In this document: positions 1 through 7,100 of the stretch, in pieces | Layout: each line of letters begins with the position of its first letter | Numbering within the stretch: position 1 is the first letter of the stretch | NCBI GenBank assembly: GCA_045616445.1 | Contig: JAZLGR010000019.1 | Span: 1-32,531, forward strand | Direction of reading: 5' to 3' | Length of the DNA: 32,531 nt | DNA from: Fimousia sp045616445 | Lineage (GTDB): Bacteria; Bacillota; Clostridia; Lachnospirales; Lachnospiraceae | The notes under the pieces: model-generated | What the model saw: only the letters and a program-made list of their open reading frames with translations | What the model was told of the DNA's origin: nothing | The model's database searches: none | Made by a program: the position numbers and the translations under genes

Positions 1-129
1 CCCCCCTCAAGATTAGATCTCCCATTCTTCGGAAGTAAGACCCCTTGTAGACTACGAGGTAGATAGGACAGAGGTGGAAGTGCAGTAATGTATGTAGCTG
101 ACTGTTACTAATCGGTCGAGGTCTTAACC
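1..129 (+). rRNA. 23S ribosomal RNA, 3' end (partial)
   Basis: The first ~129 bases match the conserved 3' end of clostridial 23S rRNA, ending in the block GGTCGAGGTCTTAACC, which normally pairs with the 5' end of the molecule. The gene enters from the left edge, so only the last part is present. The exact mature 3' end is estimated from the end of the TTAACC block. The usual 5S gene does not follow; a tRNA cluster does. Confidence 0.95.
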
Positions 130-198
130 AGAATGGCTGTAAGAGTTTGAAGTTTGAAGAGTATCATCTGTATGTAGTTTTTAAGGTACATCCTTAAT

Positions 199-231
199 AA
201 GAAAGGCGAAAAGAGATTTCCGTCTTTTTTG
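199..231 (+). terminator. Hairpin with T-run between 23S and tRNA-Asp
   Basis: A 7-bp stem (AAAGGCG at 202-208 with CGTCTTT at 221-227, one G-U pair) is followed by a run of T to 230. A second hairpin, TTAAGG/CCTTAA, lies just upstream at 181-197. It resembles a weak intrinsic terminator, but the tRNA-Asp starts 8 bases later with no room for a promoter, so it is more likely an RNase processing site or a partial attenuator. Confidence 0.4.
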
Positions 232-238
232 TGCATAA

Positions 239-312
239 GGCCCAGTGGCTCAGTTGGTTAGCGCGCCGCCCTGTCACGGCGGAGGCCGAGGGTTCGAGTC
301 CCTTCTGGGTCG
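239..312 (+). tRNA. tRNA-Asp (GTC)
   Basis: Cloverleaf read by eye: acceptor stem GGCCCAG/CTGGGTC, anticodon stem CCGCC/GGCGG, anticodon GTC at 273-275, T-loop GTTCGAGTC, discriminator G312. CCA is not encoded. It is the first of seven tRNAs downstream of 23S and is presumably processed from the rRNA transcript. Confidence 0.96.
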
Positions 313-345
313 TTTGTTTTTACAAACAAAAATTTAATAAATTAT

Positions 346-418
346 GGGATCATAGCTCAGCTGGGAGAGCACTTGCCTTACAAGCAAGGGGTCACAGGTT
401 CGAGCCCTGTTGGTCCCA
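346..418 (+). tRNA. tRNA-Val (TAC)
   Basis: Acceptor stem GGGATCA/TGGTCCC (one G-U pair), anticodon stem CTTGC/GCAAG, anticodon TAC at 379-381, discriminator A418, no encoded CCA. Second gene of the tRNA cluster. Confidence 0.96.
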
Positions 419-424
419 TATTTT

Positions 425-497
425 GCCGTCGTGGCTCAATTGGCAGAGCAGCTGATTTGTAATCAGCAGGTTATCGGTTCAAGTCCGATCGTCGGCT
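425..497 (+). tRNA. tRNA-Thr (TGT)
   Basis: Anticodon stem GCTGA/TCAGC with anticodon TGT at 458-460 and T-stem ATCGG/CCGAT. The acceptor stem GCCGTCG/CGTCGGC has one T-T mismatch (429 against 492), which is unusual but tolerable. Discriminator T497; no encoded CCA. Confidence 0.94.
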
Positions 498-526
498 TTT
501 TTTATGCAATTTTTTGCATAGAAGAT

Positions 527-608
527 GGATGGATTCCCGAGTGGCCAAAGGGGGCAGACTGTAAATCTGTTGGCAACGCCTTCGAAGGTTCGAATCCTTC
601 TCCATCCA
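527..608 (+). tRNA. tRNA-Tyr (GTA)
   Basis: Class II tRNA of 82 nt with a long variable arm. Acceptor stem GGATGGA/TCCATCC, anticodon GTA at 561-563, discriminator A608, no encoded CCA. Confidence 0.96.
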
Positions 609-624
609 TTCCATTTAGTATTAT

Positions 625-698
<74 letters not shown>

Positions 699-728
699 CT
701 CGAGTTTTGAATTCATCAAACTCTATTC

Positions 729-801
729 GCCCAGATAGCTCAGTTGGTAGAGCAAGGGACTGAAAATCCCTGTGTCGCTGGTTCGATTCCGGCTCTGGGC
801 A
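729..801 (+). tRNA. tRNA-Phe (GAA)
   Basis: Acceptor stem GCCCAGA/TCTGGGC, anticodon stem AGGGA/TCCCT, anticodon GAA at 762-764, discriminator A801, no encoded CCA. Confidence 0.96.
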
Positions 802-854
802 TCCATCAAGTACTTGCATTTTGCAGTATTTGGTGTTAATATATAACTGTTTAA

Positions 855-927
855 GGGTGTGTAGCTCAGTCGGTAGAGCACTTGACTTTTAATCAAGTTG
901 TCCGGGGTTCGATCCCCCGCACGCTCA
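855..927 (+). tRNA. tRNA-Lys (TTT)
   Basis: Acceptor stem GGGTGTG/CACGCTC (with wobble pairs), anticodon stem CTTGA/TCAAG, anticodon TTT at 888-890, T-stem CGGGG/CCCCG, discriminator A927, no encoded CCA. Last gene of the cluster; a terminator follows at once. Confidence 0.95.
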
Positions 928-930
928 CTA

Positions 931-961
931 AAAGCTCTGAATTTATTTCAGAGCTTTTTTT
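931..961 (+). terminator. Terminator of the rRNA-tRNA operon
   Basis: AAAGCTCTGAA and TTCAGAGCTTT form a strong stem closed by a short AT loop and followed by a T-run, directly after tRNA-Lys. It ends the upstream stable-RNA transcript. Confidence 0.9.
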
Positions 962-1023
962 GATATATAGAACATTTCTTTGAAATTTCCTAATTTTAGA
1001 TATATAAACATGTAGGAGAAATT

Positions 1024-2418
1024 ATGATTTATCAAAAGTTGCTTGAATATAAGGATAAAGACATTTATCCATTTCATATGCCAGGACACAAAAGAATACC
1101 CCTTTCCATCTTTGATCAGGTTCATCCATTTGAGATTGATTATACTGAAGTTGATGGTTTAGATGATCTCCATGAACCGGAAGAGATGTTTCGCGCATCC
1201 ATGGATATGGCGAAAGAATTTTATGGGACGGAAGAGACTTATTATCTGGTGAATGGTAGTACATCAGGAATTATGGCAGCAATTTCTTCTGTATGTAATT
1301 ATGGGGATACCATTATTATTAGTAGAAACTGTCATAAGTCGGTATATATGGCGATTGAGCTTTTGGGACTTCATCCGGTTTATATTTATCCACAGACGGA
1401 GCTAGAGAATGGACTCGTTGTTGACATATCAACACAAAAAATTAGGGAGTGTGTGGATAAACACCCGGAAGCCAAGGCAGTCATGTTGGTAAGTCCAACC
1501 TATGAAGGCAATGTGATGAACATCAAAGAGATTGCCATGTGCACAAGTACACAGAATATGGCGCTCATTGTGGATGAAGCGCATGGTGCGCATTTTCCTT
1601 TCTGGGATGGAGAAAAGTTCGGTGTGGAAAGTGCTATCCATCAGGGCGCGGATATGGTAATTCAAAGTCTCCATAAAACTATGCCGGCATTGACGCAGAC
1701 AGCGCTATTACATGTATGCAGCAGGAAGGTACCTCTTAGAAAAGTGGAAGAATCTCTTTCCTATTTCCAGACGACGAGTCCATCCTATCTGTTTTCCGCC
1801 TCAATTGACTGGGCAATCAGATACGGTGTGGCGCATAGGGATGCATTTGACGGGTATTATGAGAAGATGGTAGCATATCGGAACGCATTGAATGGGAAGC
1901 TTCGACACTTAAAACTGATTGAGGTAGATGATCCTGGGAAAATTGTGATTTCCACGGCTGGAACAGATATGACAGGAAAGAAAATTTATGATATATTATT
2001 AAATGTCTATCGTTTGCAGATGGAGATGATGCAGGAAACTTATGTGCTGGCAATGACGAGTATCTGTGATACGCAGGAAGGCCTTGATCGGTTAGAACAG
2101 GCATTGATAGAGATTGATCAGACTGTGAACGAAAGCCAGGACATGATGGATTATGCGGGAGTATGTCCGGCCAATGCAATTGTCTATGATCCATATGTGG
2201 CAAAAAGAAAAGATCGTAAAGGCGTTCAGCTTTATGACTGTGCAGGTCGCATTAGTGGAGAATATGTATATCTTTATCCGCCAGGAATTCCACTGATTGT
2301 TCCAGGAGAGCGAATCAGTGCGGAAGCGGTGGATAAGATCGGGGAATATGAGAGAAAGAACCTGAAAATCAAAGGATTTGAGGGTGTACGAGAAGGTATT
2401 TTGCAGGTTATTGTATAA
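1024..2418 (+). CDS. Orn/Lys/Arg decarboxylase-family PLP enzyme (YaaO-like)
   Basis: 464-residue fold-type I PLP enzyme of the Orn/Lys/Arg decarboxylase family, close in size to Bacillus YaaO. Visible marks: HMPGHK at residues 18-23 near the N-terminus, the PLP-contacting DEAHGAH at 184-190, and SLHKT with the Schiff-base lysine K218. The C-terminal part has the family's YPPGIPL motif. Such enzymes remove the alpha-carboxyl of arginine, lysine or ornithine to give a polyamine precursor; the substrate cannot be told from sequence. The ATG is preceded by AGGAGA. It heads an operon with tmk (14 nt downstream), the same arrangement as yaaO-tmk in Bacillus. It is cytoplasmic. Confident on family, not on substrate. 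Confidence 0.9.
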   Translation: MIYQKLLEYKDKDIYPFHMPGHKRIPLSIFDQVHPFEIDYTEVDGLDDLHEPEEMFRASMDMAKEFYGTEETYYLVNGSTSGIMAAISSVCNYGDTIIISRNCHKSVYMAIELLGLHPVYIYPQTELENGLVVDISTQKIRECVDKHPEAKAVMLVSPTYEGNVMNIKEIAMCTSTQNMALIVDEAHGAHFPFWDGEKFGVESAIHQGADMVIQSLHKTMPALTQTALLHVCSRKVPLRKVEESLSYFQTTSPSYLFSASIDWAIRYGVAHRDAFDGYYEKMVAYRNALNGKLRHLKLIEVDDPGKIVISTAGTDMTGKKIYDILLNVYRLQMEMMQETYVLAMTSICDTQEGLDRLEQALIEIDQTVNESQDMMDYAGVCPANAIVYDPYVAKRKDRKGVQLYDCAGRISGEYVYLYPPGIPLIVPGERISAEAVDKIGEYERKNLKIKGFEGVREGILQVIV

Positions 2419-2432
2419 CGAAGGAGAATGAA

Positions 2433-3053
2433 ATGGCAGGTTTATTTATCACCATGGAAGGTGCAGATGGAGCCGGTAAAAGCACACAAATCGAGAGATT
2501 AAAAGGCTATTTATCAAACAAAGGTTATGATATAATATTATGTAGAGAACCTGGCGGAACCAGAGTGAGTGAAGCAATTCGTCAGGTGATTTTGAATCCG
2601 GAATATGATGAGATGAGTAACATGACAGAGCTGATGCTGTATGCTTCTGCGAGAGCACAGCTTGTGGAACAGGTGATTCGTCCAGCGATTGAAGAAGGTA
2701 AGGTTGTAATCTGCGACCGTTTTATTGATTCTTCTGCTGTTTATCAGGGAATTGCCAGAGGAATGGGCATTGATCTGGTATATGAAGTCAACAGATTTGC
2801 GATTGGTGATACCATGCCAGATGTAACTATTCTTCTTGATGTTAAGGGAGGCACAGGTATTTCCCGAAAGAAAGAGCAGGCAGAATTAGACCGAATCGAG
2901 AGAGAAGCACTTGATTTCCATGAAAAAGTGTCTCAGGGATATCGCGATCTTGCGAAGAGATATCCAGAACGCATTCATCAGATTGATGGAACACAAACAA
3001 TAGAGGAAATACATGAGCAGATTGTGGCTGTCATTGACGAAACATTTGCTTAG
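2433..3053 (+). CDS. tmk: Thymidylate kinase
   Basis: 206-residue dTMP kinase, which phosphorylates dTMP to dTDP in dTTP synthesis. The P-loop GADGAGKST is at residues 10-18, REPGGT at 38-43 and the DRF motif at 95-97; a LID-like basic stretch (GISRKKEQAELDRIE) follows near residue 150. The length is normal for the family. An AAGGAG site lies 7 bases before the ATG. It sits between the yaaO-like gene and holB as in Bacillus, although the yaaQ and yaaR genes found between tmk and holB there are absent. Confidence 0.97.
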   Translation: MAGLFITMEGADGAGKSTQIERLKGYLSNKGYDIILCREPGGTRVSEAIRQVILNPEYDEMSNMTELMLYASARAQLVEQVIRPAIEEGKVVICDRFIDSSAVYQGIARGMGIDLVYEVNRFAIGDTMPDVTILLDVKGGTGISRKKEQAELDRIEREALDFHEKVSQGYRDLAKRYPERIHQIDGTQTIEEIHEQIVAVIDETFA

Positions 3054-3074
3054 AATGAAAAAAGGGTGAGAGTG

Positions 3075-4067
3075 ATGAGTAATTTCTTGAATGTAATTGG
3101 GCATGAGAAGAATATTGAACATTTGGAGAAGGCGATTGCTTCCAATCAGATTTCCCATGCTTATATATTTAATGGAGAGGAAGGAATTGGGAAACTGACG
3201 ACTGCGAAAGCATTTGCCAAGGCAGTACTTTGCGAGACAAAGAACAGCTGTGGTGTGTGTCAGTCCTGTGTGCAGGCAGATTCCAACAACCATCCGGATA
3301 TTATCTATCTGACCCATGAAAAGAAAGGTATTTCTGTGGACGATATCCGTACACAGATTAATAATACAATCGATATCAAACCTTATAGCAGTGATTATAA
3401 GATTTATATCATCAATGATGCAGAGAAGATGAACGTGCAGGCGCAGAATGCACTGCTAAAGACCATTGAGGAACCACCGGCATATGCGATTCTTATTTTA
3501 GTAACCAATAATAAGGAAACATTCTTAGAAACCATCTTATCCAGATGTGTGGTTTTGAATTTTGGTCCGGTGAAGAATGATCAGGTGGAAGCTTATATTC
3601 ATGAGCATTATCGACTTGGAAATTCGAGAGAAGATCTGGCAATCTCCTATTCTGGCGGTAATATAGGAAAGGCGATTCATGTTATGGAATCCGATGATTT
3701 CCATGAATTGAAGAATCACACCTTCCACATGCTTGCTCATATGAATGAATGGAGCGTTCATGATATCTTACTGTATCTGAAGCAGCTGGAAGGCTACAAA
3801 GAAAGTATCAATGAATTTTTTGATATTATTACAACTTATTATAGAGATATCTTAATTCTTAAGGTAAGTGGTTTACCGAATAAGACTGTATTTAAAGACA
3901 GATTTTCTTTGATGAAGAAGCAATCCGTATATTTAAGCTTTGAAGGGATTGATACCATCATCAAGGAAGTAGAAAAAGCAAAAGTAAGATTAGAGGCCAA
4001 CGTAAGATTTGATGTTGCCGTGGAATTACTTTTATTCGTAATGAAGGAGAATGGAATTAAATGGTAG
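3075..4067 (+). CDS. holB: DNA polymerase III delta' subunit
   Basis: About 330-residue AAA+ clamp-loader subunit that helps load the beta sliding clamp on DNA. It begins with FLNVIGHEKN and the typical SHAYIFNGEEGIGK P-loop, has a four-cysteine zinc module (C at ETKNSCGVCQSC and just before), the NALLKTIEEPP helix and the SRC motif (LSRCVVLNF) that supplies the arginine finger. An in-frame GTG at 3066 would add three residues, but the AAAGGGTGAG ribosome-binding stretch fits the ATG at 3075. The stop overlaps the ricT start by 7 bases, pointing to translational coupling. Confidence 0.95.
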   Translation: MSNFLNVIGHEKNIEHLEKAIASNQISHAYIFNGEEGIGKLTTAKAFAKAVLCETKNSCGVCQSCVQADSNNHPDIIYLTHEKKGISVDDIRTQINNTIDIKPYSSDYKIYIINDAEKMNVQAQNALLKTIEEPPAYAILILVTNNKETFLETILSRCVVLNFGPVKNDQVEAYIHEHYRLGNSREDLAISYSGGNIGKAIHVMESDDFHELKNHTFHMLAHMNEWSVHDILLYLKQLEGYKESINEFFDIITTYYRDILILKVSGLPNKTVFKDRFSLMKKQSVYLSFEGIDTIIKEVEKAKVRLEANVRFDVAVELLLFVMKENGIKW

Positions 4068-4975
4068 ATGTGATAGGCGTGCGTTTTCGTCCCAATGGCA
4101 AGATTTACTTTTTCAGTCCCAACGATTTTGAAATCAATGTAGGACAGAATGTCATTGTTGAGACAGCACGAGGAATTGAATATGGAAAGGTTGTTCTTGG
4201 AAAGAGACAGATTCAGTCTGAGAAGATTATTTCCACATTAAAATCAGTCATTCGTATTGCGACTCCGGAAGATGATCGCATCGATGAAGAAAACAAAAAA
4301 AAGAGCAAGGATGCATTTAATATCTGTATGGAGAAGATTGCAAAGCACCAGCTTGGCATGAAGCTCATCGATTGTGAATATACCTTCGATAATAATAAGG
4401 TATTATTCTACTTTACCGCAGATGGAAGAATTGACTTCCGTGAACTGGTTAAGGATTTAGCATCCGTATTTAAGACAAGAATCGAACTTCGTCAGATTGG
4501 GGTTCGTGATGAGACAAAGATTATGGGTGGCGTAGGTATCTGTGGCCGACCACTTTGTTGCAATGCCCACTTATCCGAATTTGTTCCTGTTTCCATTAAG
4601 ATGGCAAAGGAACAGAACTTATCTTTGAATCCAACAAAGATTTCTGGTGTGTGCGGCAGATTGATGTGCTGTTTAAATCACGAACAGGAAACTTATGAAT
4701 ACCTCAATAAGAAGCTTCCAAATGTTGGAGACATCGTTCGTACACCGGATGGAAGAAAAGGGGAAGTACAGCGCGTGAATATCTTACGTCAGCTGGTTCG
4801 TGTCATCATCGAGAATGAGAATGGTGAAAAGGAAGCAGAAGAATACAAAGTAAGAGAACTTCGTTTCCGTCCAAAACGCAAAAAGAAACAGAATAAGAAT
4901 AACAATCAGCAGGAAAGTGCAGAATTAAAGGCACTGGAAGCATTAGAAAAAAGGGAAGGAAAGTCTAAGCTGTAA
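4061..4975 (+). CDS. ricT: PSP1-domain protein RicT (YaaT)
   Basis: 304-residue PSP1-domain protein. The core (about residues 60-230) contains six cysteines in two clusters (C161, C166, C167 and C198, C203, C204), the pattern that binds Fe-S in the Bacillus RicA-RicF-RicT complex. That complex stimulates RNase Y-dependent mRNA maturation and affects sporulation and biofilm phosphorelay. The C-terminal ~35 residues are Lys/Asn/Glu-rich and look disordered. The start overlaps the holB stop and the stop overlaps the next start (TAATG), so it is embedded in the operon. The partner genes ricA and ricF are not in the window. Confidence 0.92.
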   Translation: MVDVIGVRFRPNGKIYFFSPNDFEINVGQNVIVETARGIEYGKVVLGKRQIQSEKIISTLKSVIRIATPEDDRIDEENKKKSKDAFNICMEKIAKHQLGMKLIDCEYTFDNNKVLFYFTADGRIDFRELVKDLASVFKTRIELRQIGVRDETKIMGGVGICGRPLCCNAHLSEFVPVSIKMAKEQNLSLNPTKISGVCGRLMCCLNHEQETYEYLNKKLPNVGDIVRTPDGRKGEVQRVNILRQLVRVIIENENGEKEAEEYKVRELRFRPKRKKKQNKNNNQQESAELKALEALEKREGKSKL

Positions 4976-5721
4976 TGAATGTACCAATTATGCCGGACGA
5001 AAGAGTCGATAATCTTCAGATAAAAGATTATAAAATCATACAAAAAACAGATGGTTTTTGTTTTGGCATAGATGCAGTACTACTTTCATCCTTTGCTAAA
5101 GTGAAGAGAGGGAAGAAAGTTCTTGATCTTGGAACAGGGACAGGTATCATTCCGATCTTAATGGAAGCGAAAACATCAGGGGGACATTTTACCGGGCTGG
5201 AGATTCAGGACGATTATGTAGAGATGGCCAATCGAAGCATACAGATGAATGAGCAGCAGGATAAGGTGACTGTTGTAAAGGGCGATATCAGATACGCCAG
5301 TCAGCTCTTCGGTCATGACTCTTTTGATGTAATTACAACCAATCCTCCATATATGGTCGATTCCCATGGAAAACAGAATTTGGACGACCGCAAGGCAGTG
5401 GCAAGACATGAACGTCTCTGCACGCTGGAGGATGTTATTGTGCAGTCAAAAAAGCTACTGAAGGCAGGCGGTAGCTTTTTTATGGTTCATAGAACTTATC
5501 GATTAGCAGAGGTGATGCATCTGATGGTGAGAGAAGGAATCGAACCGAAGAGAATTCGAATGGTGCATCCTTATGTGACAAAAGAACCGAATATATTTTT
5601 AATCGAAGGAAAGAAGGGTGGAAATCCAAGAATCACCGTGGAACCACCGCTCATTGTATACAAGGAACCAGGCGTATATCATGATGAAATTTATGATATC
5701 TATGGATGGGAAAGAGGTTAG
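4975..5721 (+). CDS. tRNA1(Val) adenine-N6 methyltransferase-like protein (YabB/TrmN6)
   Basis: 248-residue class I SAM-dependent methyltransferase. The SAM-binding motif DLGTGTGII is at residues 51-59 and the amino-methyltransferase signature NPPY at 123-126, as expected for N6-adenine methylation. Family homologues modify A37 of tRNA-Val in E. coli; in Firmicutes the member at this position is YabB, whose substrate is inferred. It starts on the last base of the ricT stop codon and ends 3 bases before rsmI. Confidence 0.9.
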   Translation: MNVPIMPDERVDNLQIKDYKIIQKTDGFCFGIDAVLLSSFAKVKRGKKVLDLGTGTGIIPILMEAKTSGGHFTGLEIQDDYVEMANRSIQMNEQQDKVTVVKGDIRYASQLFGHDSFDVITTNPPYMVDSHGKQNLDDRKAVARHERLCTLEDVIVQSKKLLKAGGSFFMVHRTYRLAEVMHLMVREGIEPKRIRMVHPYVTKEPNIFLIEGKKGGNPRITVEPPLIVYKEPGVYHDEIYDIYGWERG

Positions 5722-5724
5722 AAC

Positions 5725-6570
5725 ATGGCAGGTCAGCTCTATTTATGTGCAACACCAATTGGAAATCTGGATGATATCACGCTGCGTGTATTAAAAACTT
5801 TGGAAGAAGTGGATCTGATTGCAGCAGAAGACACAAGACACAGCGTGAAGCTATTGAATCACTTTGATATCAAGACGAAGATGACCAGTTATCATGAATT
5901 TAATAAAGTAGATAAAGCTGTGTATCTGGTGCGTCAGATGCAGGAAGGGAAGAATATCGCTCTTGTCACCGATGCGGGAACACCAGGAATCTCTGATCCA
6001 GGGGAAGAACTGGTTCGACAGTGTCATGAAGCAGGAATTAAGGTTACCTCCTTACCGGGAGCATGTGCCTGTGTGACTGCCCTTACCATTTCTGGTTTGC
6101 CAACAAGAAGATTCTGTTTTGAAGCATTTCTTCCGACAGATAAAAAAGAGAGAAAATCCATATTCCAGGAACTGCGAGAAGAGACAAGAACCATCATTAT
6201 CTATGAAGCACCCCATCGTCTGAAACGGACACTGGTTGAGATTCGAAAAGAGCTTGGCAACCGTAAGATGACACTCTGCCGTGAGCTTACGAAAAAATAT
6301 GAAGATTACAAGATGATGTATATCGATGATCTGATTGAATACTATAAAGATGAAGAAGTTCGAGGAGAATGTGTGCTGGTCATTGAAGGAACAACATTTG
6401 AAAAACTGGCAAAGGAAGAGCAGAAAACCTGGGAAAGTATTACTGTAACAGAGCATGTACAGCAATATATGGATCAGGGGATGTCGAAGAAGGATGCCAT
6501 GAAGAAGGCAGCCAAAGACAGAGGACTTGGAAAGAGAGATATCTACCAGGCATTGCTACAGGAAGAGTAA
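5725..6570 (+). CDS. rsmI: 16S rRNA (cytidine-1402 2'-O)-methyltransferase
   Basis: 281-residue tetrapyrrole-methylase-fold enzyme that 2'-O-methylates C1402 in the 16S decoding centre using SAM. The N-terminus reads LYLCATPIGNLDDITLR, followed by AAEDTRHS (33-40), DAGTPGISDPGEELV (83-97) and SLPGACACVTALTISGLPT (109-127), all family hallmarks. The AGAGG ribosome-binding site lies inside the end of the preceding gene. Last gene of the operon, followed by a bidirectional terminator. Confidence 0.96.
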   Translation: MAGQLYLCATPIGNLDDITLRVLKTLEEVDLIAAEDTRHSVKLLNHFDIKTKMTSYHEFNKVDKAVYLVRQMQEGKNIALVTDAGTPGISDPGEELVRQCHEAGIKVTSLPGACACVTALTISGLPTRRFCFEAFLPTDKKERKSIFQELREETRTIIIYEAPHRLKRTLVEIRKELGNRKMTLCRELTKKYEDYKMMYIDDLIEYYKDEEVRGECVLVIEGTTFEKLAKEEQKTWESITVTEHVQQYMDQGMSKKDAMKKAAKDRGLGKRDIYQALLQEE

Positions 6571-6603
6571 AGCAGGCAGTTTGGTAAATAAAGAATAAAA
6601 CAC

Positions 6604-6636
6604 AAAAAGGATTCGAGTGATTCGAATCCTTTTTTA
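6604..6636. terminator. Bidirectional terminator between rsmI and abrB
   Basis: AAAAAGGATTCGA and TCGAATCCTTTTTT form a stem with a 5-base loop and T-runs on both strands. It can stop the rsmI operon from the left and abrB from the right. Confidence 0.9.
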
Positions 6637-6638
6637 CA

Positions 6639-6899
6639 TTAATCAATATCAAATTCTGCTAAACGGGCCAATTCGCGAATTGTCTTTTTGGAAACTTTCT
6701 TTCCTTTGTATTCTACCAGATCATCCATCTCTCCAGTGAAAATATCACTTGGATCATACTTCTTTAAAATAATCTTATCCTCATCAACAAAAATTTCGAG
6801 TGGATCGCGTTCGTTCACATCCAGATTACGTCTTAATTCAATAGGTAAAGTAATGCGCCCCAATTCATCTAACTTTCTGACAATACCTGTACTTTTCAT
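6639..6899 (-). CDS. abrB: AbrB-family transition-state regulator
   Basis: 86-residue DNA-binding protein with an N-terminal SpoVT/AbrB swapped-hairpin domain (GIVRKLDELGRITLPIELRR) and a C-terminal half ending in YKGKKVSKKTIRELARLAE. Homologues repress stationary-phase genes. The open frame extends 16 codons upstream, but the start chosen (MKSTGIV) has a perfect AGGAGG at 6906-6911 and matches the family N-terminus. The position next to rsmI matches yabC-abrB in Bacillus. It is transcribed divergently from the GTPase-ribonuclease fusion gene. Confidence 0.93.
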   Translation of the reverse strand: MKSTGIVRKLDELGRITLPIELRRNLDVNERDPLEIFVDEDKIILKKYDPSDIFTGEMDDLVEYKGKKVSKKTIRELARLAEFDID

Positions 6900-6937
6900 A
6901 AAATACCTCCTAAAAAAATACGTACGATTGTAAAAAT

Positions 6938-6966
6938 AAAATAACATATATGCATTTTATAGTCAA
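6938..6966 (-). promoter_or_regulatory. abrB promoter
   Basis: On the minus strand: TTGACT, 17-bp spacer, TATTTT with an extended TGT just before the -10. It lies about 40 bases upstream of the abrB start. Confidence 0.65.
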
Positions 6967-7038
6967 ACATTTACGTGGATTTTAGCGAAATTTCACAATT
7001 GTTCTGAACAGTAACATATATAAAGTTTCCCCGTTTTG

Positions 7039-7047
7039 TGGTATGAT
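7039..7047 (+). promoter_or_regulatory. Extended -10 promoter of the GTPase-ribonuclease gene
   Basis: TGGTATGAT is an extended -10 element (TGn plus TATGAT). No good -35 is seen at the expected distance. It would give a leader of roughly 47 bases before the ATG at 7101. Confidence 0.5.
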
Positions 7048-7100
7048 GATTAGGCGAGTGAAAATGAAACAGACAACTATGATGGAGATCAATAAAACAG

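Noticed and set aside
980..1008. TTGAAA-17-TATAAA promoter for the decarboxylase operon
   Set aside because: Spacing is ideal, but transcription would start about 9 bases before the ATG and cut off the ribosome-binding site, so it was not listed as a feature.
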